64,000 bases of DNA, from NCBI GenBank assembly GCA_015501595.1, contig JADNRX010000163.1, positions 52,489 through 116,488 of the forward strand. The letters run 5' to 3'. This document shows, piece after piece, positions 56,222-64,000 of this stretch. The translations under genes and the position numbers were made by a program. Position 1 is the first letter of the stretch. Each line of letters begins with the position of its first letter. The stretch is from Hymenopellis radicata. Lineage: Eukaryota > Basidiomycota > Agaricomycetes > Agaricales > Physalacriaceae. Under the pieces are notes generated by a model. That model saw only the letters and a program-made list of their open reading frames with translations, was not told the origin of the DNA and did not search any database.

Positions 56222-56759
56222 ATGCTGCTTAAAGTCATGCAGCGGGGCCGTAAGGTGTATGATTCGAGTTCTGTCTCACCCCATCATCTCTTTCAGAGGG
56301 CTATAGACGCCACCTTATGGCAACCCGCGCTCATCTCTCAGCATATGCAAGTAAGCTGTCCACTGCTGTTGATTGAGTATTGGCGCTTATGATGCTGACG
56401 ACTTTAGCGCCTGCGACCTGGCCGGGGCGATGGAGATGATAACGATGACGAAGCGGCGTGGTGGCCGGACCTCTCTCGGGCCATCAGGGCGTCTCTTGAA
56501 GACCCCGGGCTCGGGAGCACGTCTGCTCCTCCAGGTGTGCTAGCCCTTGCATGTTTTTATCAATGACTGACTCTGGTTGTGATGTAGCTATACCGTCCGT
56601 TCCTTTAACCCCGTCTACTGAAATCGCGTCATCGAGCACACCCGTTCCGAGGCGCAGTGCGAGAATCGACGCGAGGAAGGTCCCAACCCATTTGCGACGT
56701 CGGATCTGCGGACAGGGCTGGAACAACCTCCCGAATTCCAGCCTACCAGATCTATCTTG
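56222..56759 (+). CDS. Small acidic-tailed protein, or C-terminal exons of the Clr2-like gene
   Basis: Exons 56222-56350, about 56408-56535 and about 56588-56759 join in frame from an ATG to a TGA. They encode a short helical start (FQRAIDATLWQPALISQH), an acidic segment (RGDGDDNDDEAAWWPDL) with SRAIRASLEDPG, and a Ser/Thr/Pro then Arg-rich tail. No domain recognised. Alternatively these exons belong to the gene at 54360 or to the next gene, whose open frame overlaps the last exon. Confidence 0.4.
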
Positions 56760-58323
56760 AGAAACACCCCTCAAACTGGTGGTTCGAGCGGTCAACAGAC
56801 TCACCGTCGACGTGAGAGTGTTCCGGTGTCGCTCCCCTCCTTTGGCCACAGCTATACACCAAGACCAGTCGCTCCCCAGCCGAGACCGCACGATTCTTGG
56901 TACTCGCATCTGGAGGTTGACCCATACGCGCAGCTCCCCACACCCTCCCCATCGCACCCGCCTTCGGCACCATACCTAGCCGCCAACCTCAATTTTCCCG
57001 AAACCCCCTCGACGGCATTCTCGATGACGCTCAATACGACAGAAGTGGGCGACGGGTGGTCTACCGTGGATCCAGCATACGCGTCCGAGCTGTTCCCCAC
57101 ACAAGAGGCGTATCCCCCGGTGTATTCTGCAGCTCAGATCAACGCGACGGGTCTTCCTCTGTACCCGTCACTGAGGCCGGCGACTGACGATGCACCGGCT
57201 GTCCGTCCTCGAAGGCGGTCGACTTCGAGAGCTATGCAGCCGAGGCTCGTGGGGCGCGATATCGCTACTGGGCAACCTACGTTCTTCGGCAGTGAACCTA
57301 GGCCTGAGGAAATGGTGCATATCCCAGTCGACAATCCGGATGAATGGCGGCAGGTGTACTCGAAGGCATTGGTCTGCGAGAATGTGTGCGCCCTGTGCAG
57401 GGAGAGCAGATTGATCCCTTTACGATTCTCCGTCAGTCAAGCGCTCTATCACTATTCTTCAATTTACTTATACGAGCACATTACTACCAGATTAAATGGC
57501 CCCCGCCCGACAGCATCCGCAGGACCCAACTGGATCCGGGGAAACTTGCTCACAACCCCGCCGATGGACATCGAGCAGAGTCTAGTAGCGGAATGCATGA
57601 CCTGCTCCAAGATCCACTGCCGCGGATGCTGGCAGGGCGAATACCGTAAGCCCAACGACCCGTTCCCAGCGGGGTGCATCCGCACGGACAGCTGCATCAC
57701 CCGGCGCGTCGTCGCCACCTTTGAGGCCCTCCGCAGCTTCGACGAGCACTACCTCCGCTTCTGCGCTGGCGAAACCCGCGCCGAGCCCGGGCTCCTCGTG
57801 TCTGCCTCCAAAGCCGGCCGCTATCTCGCGCTCCAGCCGGGCTACGCGCCCGCGGTGATCAGCACCGGTCTCGCGGCGCTTGTGCACACGCTCAGCATCA
57901 TCGAGTATTACCTCGTTCACACCGCGATGAACGCGCATGACGGGTACGTCGACCTGCCGCCGGCTTATGCGCGCATGTTGGAGTTGTCGTTTGTCCCCCG
58001 CATGATCGACGAGCTCTTCTCTGAGCCGTATCGGCGCCGCGACGTCTGGGGAACATACGCCACGACGTATCGACACGTCCTTGCGGTTTCTTCAGGGATA
58101 CAACGACATGTTCCCTGGATATGTACGGGCCGAACGATGGGACTTTACATTGAGCTGCGGGATTGGCATGTATCTGCGCGGCGAGGGCGAGATTGAGTGG
58201 AAAGCTTCTGGCACTTCACGCGGCCCGTCGTTCCTCGAGGTCATTCAAGCCTTTTGGGCCCCTGGAGATCCAATTTCTGAAGACATCGCAACGCTCTGCA
58301 ACGCCTTGACTTCTGCACCGTGA
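56757..58323 (+). CDS. Cys-rich protein of unknown function (possible RING-like zinc site)
   Basis: Two exons (56757-58043 and 58096-58323, 52-base intron, phase 0) give about 504 residues. The true start lies further upstream, since the frame is open from about 56620 and no ATG is near; an upstream exon is likely. The first ~200 residues are Pro/Ser-rich and disordered. A middle domain has CENVCALCRESRLIPLRFS and ECMTCSKIHCRGCWQGEY, with CIRTDSC, a zinc-binding pattern resembling RING/IBR modules. The C-terminal helical domain ends GYNDMFPGYVRAERWDF, then MYLRGEGEIEW. I do not recognise a named family. Its 3' end has been partly duplicated downstream. Confidence 0.6.
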
Positions 58324-58924
58324 TTAGTCCTCATGTATATTAAACATCTATAGCAACTGTGTATCAGTAGTAGTAGATCAGCAAATGTTATGTAGTAGTA
58401 CTCTCTGAAACAGTGTCTATACACTATTATCCCGCACACGATAGACGAGCTTTTCTCTGAGCGTATCGATACCGTGACATCTGAGGAACATACATGTAAC
58501 TTGTAAGAACTTGTGGTACGATACTTATTGTGTACATGAGTGTCCGTACTGCAGCTCATATATCATGATGCTAATACTTGATCTCTTACTTTGTGGAATG
58601 ACAAAACACCCCCGGACACACTATGCAGTCCCATACGAGCCTATGGGACCTGGTGACAGGTTCTCTTCAGTGCTCAGACTTACAGAACTCAAACTCGACC
58701 TGACCAACTCCTCAAGCTCTTGCAAATCCGAGTCGTCACAAGATTCAAGCCTTTTGGGCCCCTGGAGATCCAATTTCTCAAGACATCAAGACACTCTACA
58801 ACGCGGTCTGCATTGTGATTATTCCTCAGTACTAAATGTCTATAGCATATCAGTAGATAAGCGGTACTCTAGTGTTCATACGCTGTTGAAGGCATTAGAG
58901 ATAGACTCCCGAAAGAAGGAATAC
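58324..58924 (+). repeat. Decayed duplicate of the preceding gene's 3' end
   Basis: 58444-58500 resembles 58009-58055 (GAGCTTTTCTCTGAGC...), and 58745-58835 resembles 58245-58340 (TTCAAGCCTTTTGGGCCCCT is shared exactly). The copy lies in the same orientation with insertions and is not open. Confidence 0.8.
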
Positions 58925-61900
58925 TCACCCAACAACTTTCATCAACAAGAAACCGACAGTAGATACCACCAACGTCGCGATAATACTGGCTGGGACACCG
59001 TTCTTCAAGAAATCCACGTTTGAGAGATACAGTTCACCCAGTTCGTTCTCTTGCGTGGCTCTGAGACAGAAGGTGAGTAGAGCTCTACAAGTATACTGAC
59101 GACTTACGCAGTCTGATTCGGGAACCCAGAAACAGGCATACCCATACCCGCCGAACATATCAATCCAGTAATGAATATCAAGAGGTTCTTGGGATTGCCT
59201 TCCAGACTCGATCCGACTTCCGCGGCGATGGGCACCAGGAGCACACTCGCTATCGTATGACTGATAAACGTCGATACAACCTGCAGCATACAAAGTCAGT
59301 AGCGGTTGACGGATCCGAAATGTATGGCATACCAAGACAATGGGGGAGAGAATCATAACGACCGTGTACAAGCTGAAGCCTTCGACCATGTCACGAATGA
59401 TGACATCCATCACGTCCAAAAGCCCACTCGACATGACCGCCTTGCCCAGGGCAATTCCGCCCATGGCCAAGAACACGATAGTCCAAGCGAACTGTTCAAA
59501 GTCGTCCTGAGGCAATGTCCGTCAGTAAGCCGAGCCGCAAAAAAGTAAAACCCCACCTTCTTCAACACGCCCGTCGAAAAGAACGCCACGATCGGTATAA
59601 GCGCAATGACACCCATGTCACCAATGATATCCTCAATCTCATGCGCCACGCACCACAGCGCGATCGTGAACAGACAGATGAACGTGACCCAATACTGCTT
59701 CGCAGTGAACGGCTCCCTGGTCGGGCGTACCGTGCGTATCTCGATGTCGCCTTCACCATCGGGTGATCGTGCGGGACGGTACGACGCGAGGAGGAGACCC
59801 CATATCAGGATAATAGAAATGGCCGACACGGGTAAGGCCACTGCGAACCATTTGCCCCAGTCTAGAGGAGGATCCATCTCGTGCAGAGCAATGAGATTCT
59901 GAGGCGATGATATGGGTGAGCTCTGTCCGCCGATGTTTGCTGCGAGCGCGATTCCCAACTGAAGATCGTGTCAGATCTCATAAGCTCAAAATATTAAGAG
60001 ACTCACTATAAGACATGGCGCGAAGGAAGATTTGGGCGGCAGGGTGCGCAAGATAGGCTGCAGGTAATCAGTTAGAGAGCTGAGCAGTCGAAGAATATCA
60101 TACCCGAATGAGAGTGAAGCATAACGTCGGCGCGGCCACATTACTGGGTAAAAGTTAGACAAACATATAGCATCACGCAGGGATACGCACCTTATCCACA
60201 TGCTAGCAAAACACGATACACCCATGAACGCAAGCAAGACCGTCCGTGGCTTGGAACCTGCCAAGTGGAGAACACGGGTGATTAGAATCCGATCGATGTT
60301 CGTCTTGCTGAGGCCAGACGATATTGTGAAGCCTCCAATCAGCAACATAATCGTCGGAGAGAACATTACAGAAAAGATGTATCTGAAACATAGTTAGGAG
60401 AGCTGAGAGAGGTAGTGAACACCTACTTTGTAGCATCCGGAGGCGCCAGGCCGTCCTCGCCGTCTCGTATTACTCGTAAACAGACAACCAACAGAGGAAC
60501 GAGAAGAGACGTCACAAATAGTGGTATCGCCTACACCAAATGAGTTGCTGTCAGAGCTGCGAATGTTAGAAACTCACCTCAGTCGCCCATAATATCGTAC
60601 AGAACGTGAGGATGGCCAAACAGCGATTCGCTTCCATCCCATCCACGATATCCACGTTCAGCATGACAACGAACACTATTACCCCGACAATCGTCCACAA
60701 TAACCGACGCGTCAGCTTGAACCTGCCGACAGGTGTCGCGACGTCAAGAAGTCCAGGCTCTGCCTCTTTCACAAGAGACCCTCCTACAATAGTCGGTGTT
60801 CCATCAACCTCTCCTCGTCGCTCACGGCCAATCATCTGCCGCCAAACGGTGTCACGCTCCCAAGCAATCTTTTCCCGCTGGTGGAGTTTGAGCTGCTGCC
60901 GCGCGGCGGTCTTGTCCCCATGCGTAGTACACTTTGTGTACAGATCCACCAGCCGAGAAATGCCGTCGTTCAGCCTGTCCTTGGAACCTGGAGTGAATGG
61001 CACAGCAGACTCCACAATGTCGTGCATATACCGGTCTTTGAGCTCGCTATACGTGATTTTGTCGTACTTTTTCAGGATCTTGCGGAAGCCAGAGTAGTTG
61101 ATCTCTACGTAGGAGCGGAGGGAGGTGAAGGCGATGTATAGAGTGGTTATGCGCCGCTTGAACAGCAGCCGCGTGTCGTACGCGTAGTTGGTCTTGGCCG
61201 TCCATATGGTGTCGGACGGTACGCTGTCCTTCATGAACTTTATACGGTTAGTGAGTTTGCTGAGGCGCGCTTGGTGCCCGTGCCCGTTAGAGACGTGGTG
61301 CTCTCCTCGAGTCCAGCGTCGTATTCGTCGCTGGAAATACTGTATCGGTGTTCCCTGGCTCCTCAGGAATCACGCTTCCGCCTGCTCAAGACGTGTTAGA
61401 GACAGTTAATGAGGTAAAAGGCCACAAACTAGGTATCGAGGACGAATTCCGTCTGTTACGGCCGCCGAGACGACAAGCGTCTGCGCCTCTGTGCGGGACC
61501 ACGGCTGCCAGACACGCTGTCGTCGTCGTCGTCGTCTTCATCAATGTCATCCATGTAGTACCCGCCGTTCTCGAACCCAGCCTCCTCCTGGTGCTTGACC
61601 ATTTCCTCGAGCTCGTGTAGCTCCTCAAAGAGCTCCCTTTCCTGGCCCTCGTAGAAGAGTACTATCTTCTTGAGTTCCTGGTCTAGAAGGGGAACAAAAA
61701 GGCATCGGTCGTGGATGTCGTGCCGCCGACGAGGGCGGATGTCTCGTTGGCTTCAAGGTCATGGTACGAGTCGCTGAGCCCGTTGTGTTGTTGTTGTTTC
61801 TCCAGCTGGTATATGAACTTTTTGAGGGTATCGTAGCTGCAGCGAGTCAATATTGTGTTTATTCAGGTCAATGGGGTACGTACGCAATGTAGTCATCCCA

Positions 61901-61993
61901 CCAGTCAGAGACAGCGTTAAACTTCAACGAGGAACTGAATAGCGGTGAGATATCGCCCGTTGTAAATTGCGAAAGGAATTACCTGAATTTCAT
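58925..61993 (-). CDS. Low-affinity phosphate transporter with SPX domain (Pho87/90/91-like)
   Basis: Minus-strand gene with about a dozen exons. The N-terminus is an SPX domain: MKFS, SSLKFNAVSDWWDDYIAYDT and LKKFIYQLEKQQQ, later YVEINYSGFRKILKKYDK. SPX binds inositol pyrophosphates and gates uptake. The rest is a SLC13/DASS-type permease: LLLIGGFTISSGLSKTNIDR, then ANIGGQSSPISSPQNLIALH, MGGIALGKAVMSSGLL, STFISHTIASVLLVPIAAEV and GMPVSGFPNQT. These include both SNT-like ion-binding loops in their fungal form. It imports phosphate at the plasma or vacuolar membrane. Near 61692 a short T-run (minus strand) seems to lack one base, putting the first ~70 residues out of frame with the LLDQELKKIVLFYEGQ part. 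Another disputed junction is near 61400. Otherwise open to a stop at 58925. Confidence 0.75.
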
Positions 61994-63154
61994 GGCAGGC
62001 GCGATAGGCTTTAGTTCGATAACTTCTGGTTGGCTCCGGTAGTATAAAAATCGACGATTCTCCGTAAATCCAAACTCTCAGACTTGCCTCGAAGACGAGC
62101 CGTTCATGTCCTTGTGGGGGCTCTGCCAAGTTGCGTAACCGGAGTAGGCCGGTCCGAGTTGCCTTTCACTCTCATCACCAACCGCGAGCTCAGCCCAGGA
62201 GGACGTTCTTAGCTGTTGGCAAAAGGTAACCATCAGCTCAAATCTCCATGCAAGTATCGCTGCGCATGTCTACTGTCTGACTTCTCGTCATCGGCATTCG
62301 GCATCCCGACCAATGGCAACCACGTTATCTTCAACTGCCAAGCGCAGTACGCGATATCTTTGACACTGTTTGCTCTGTACTACTTAGTACTACAACCTAG
62401 AAGACCTCTGAGCCTGTGTATCTCCAATCGTTATTTCTGGTTTCCCGATGCTTAGCATGTGTGCTTCACGACACGACGGTTTTCGACTCCACATCATCAT
62501 GATACGAACTCAATTCAACAACGTTAACTTGGCCGCTGGAGTATCTCTAGTACACTATCTTGCTTCAGCTCTACAAGACAATACCTGTTCTAGAATTGCT
62601 CTGGCTTGGCGTCTATTCGAAGAGCAGAAGCTGTTTTGAACCGTGGTCTATGGATGAACACGGTGTTACAGATTCCGTCCAGGTGGGTGTTTTCTCTGCT
62701 CTTGTGGTTCATTCTGAGGTCGAGACGCGACTGTCGTCATTTGTTCTTGAACTTATTGTATGGGGTAGGAAACCCGAAGACTCGCATCGCGTTTTGAATT
62801 TCTTGTTCGGAACAAGTGACTTAGACGTCCCATTTACTATTTACGGCTTTGTCTGCGTCTGACGCCGACTTTTACTAGGTGTCTTTAGGCACACACCCGT
62901 GTTTTAACGAGGAAAATACCGCGTTCTCTACCAAAGATCAAAGAACACTTGAATGCTGTGCACTCTGCGAACACATCTCTGATGACTATTGAATCTGATG
63001 CAACCTGAAGATTCATATAACCTCGGACCAACCTATGACCTTTACAGCGCCCACGGAACATCGGACGGGGAAGAGGACCGGCAATGCTGACATCCGACCC
63101 CGGATAGCATCTTTCCTTAAGTACCCACGTCCCACATTAACCCGTCCTTCATTC
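61994..63154. other. Intergenic, nothing recognised
   Basis: Divergent promoter region between the phosphate transporter (minus) and the SDR gene (plus). A ~100-codon frame at 62560-62862 has no motif. Confidence 0.45.
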
Positions 63155-64000
63155 ATGATGACTTCTCGCCTCTCCCAAATATCTGGACATCTCTCAAATA
63201 CACATTCGCGTGGCTTAGTAGCAGGAGAAGTCGTGATTATTACTGGTACGCAACCGTGATCGGGGCGCCTTGTCTTTGCTGAAGCACACCCTAGGGGCTG
63301 GACAGGTACTTGAACAATTATTTTCAGGGATGTAGCATATACATAAACGATGCGTAGGGAATTGGCCGCTCCGCTGCTTTGTTATTCGCAAAGGAGGGCG
63401 CGAAAGTTGTGATCAGCGAGTACGTCTCTGGATCGGGTTATTCCGTTTCGGGAACTACTAACGCTTCGCCAGCATTGACGCATCAAAGCTCAAAGCCGTA
63501 GCTGCTGAAATCTCCGAACTCGGCGGCGACTCCCTAGAAGTCGCCGGAGACGTCGGTGCAGATGATTTCCCCAAGAAAATTGTTGATGCCACCGTCGCGT
63601 ACGTCCCTTGCCCCCTCTCACAACGTTAACCCCACACGCCTCCCAGAAAATACGGCAAAATAAACCACATCATCAACAACGCCGGATTCACCTTTGACAA
63701 GATGCTGCACACCACGCCCGACGAGACGTTCGACATCATCCTCAAGATCCACGTCCGCGCGCCTTTCAGGCTCATCCGCCAAGCAGCGCCGTATTTTCGC
63801 GTCAAGCCGGAAGCAAGAGAGAACCGCTCGATAATAAACATCTCTTCTACATCGGGGCTTCATGGGAACGTCGGCCAGGCGAATTACGCTGCGGCCAAGG
63901 CGGCCGTTGTCGGTCTCACCAAGACTATCGCGAAAGAGTGGGGTCCATTCGGTGTGAGAGCCAATACCATCGCGTACGGTCTTATACACACTCGGTAAGC
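63155..64000 (+). CDS. FabG-like short-chain dehydrogenase/reductase, 3' end outside window
   Basis: Exons 63155-63245, 63295-63305, 63358-63419, 63473-63598 and 63647-63994, the last ending at a GT donor, are in one frame. The NADPH motif reads TGAGQGIG (residues about 30-37), with its middle four residues supplied by an 11-base micro-exon. Later motifs are DI after beta2, HIINNAG, the catalytic Ser in INISSTSG and the active-site YAAAK. It reduces or oxidises a carbonyl/alcohol pair with NADP(H). Closest pattern is 3-oxoacyl-ACP reductase-like SDRs; some fungal homologues are peroxisomal multifunctional hydratase-dehydrogenases, but the start here suggests a stand-alone enzyme. Incomplete at the window edge. 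Confidence 0.85.

Overview
The window is nuclear DNA of a filamentous fungus, almost certainly a mushroom-forming basidiomycete (Agaricomycetes). Genes carry many introns of about 43-62 bases with GT...AG ends, and the gene families are typical of that group: NACHT-ankyrin proteins, an OTT_1508-type deaminase, MYND, DUF7918 and DUF3295/Mks1-like proteins, and an Ngaro-type tyrosine-recombinase retrotransposon. I re-spliced most genes by hand. For about ten of them the exon lengths sum exactly to an open frame.

Layout. 1-1422: 3' part of an MFS permease. 2202-11653: a same-strand group of a truncated NACHT gene with a ruined P-loop, a putative nucleic-acid deaminase, and a full NACHT-ankyrin gene; this looks like a small self-defence or incompatibility island. 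12638-13990 (minus): a coiled-coil, AT-hook, PWWP-like protein. 15373-18200 and 33705-36538: a 2.8-kb inverted duplication carrying two differently broken amino-acid permease copies. Between those arms lie a MYND protein (18361-20671), a 1.4-kb TIR element (21064-22474), an epoxide hydrolase (22643-23849), a small membrane protein, a SAP-like small protein, SDR and P450 relics (25900-26650), and a 6-kb palindromic region (27133-33201). The arms of that palindrome are arrays of tRNA-like A-box modules and its loop holds a DUF7918 gene.

36539-42674 is gene-poor, with a decayed 0.7-kb direct duplication. 42675-45397 (minus) is a DUF3295/Mks1-like regulator. 48135-54098 is an Ngaro-like retroelement with split direct repeats (A1-ORFs-B1-A2-B2), coding for gag, RT/RNase H and a tyrosine recombinase. 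It abuts a Clr2-like heterochromatin silencing gene (54360-55957). Then come two genes of unknown function, a low-affinity phosphate transporter with an SPX domain (58925-61993, minus) and the start of a FabG-like SDR (63155 to the window end).

The three most notable signals are the NLR-deaminase-NLR cluster with a catalytically dead NLR paralogue, the palindromic arrays of evenly spaced Pol III A-box-like modules, and the complete split-repeat architecture of the retroelement beside a Clr2 gene.
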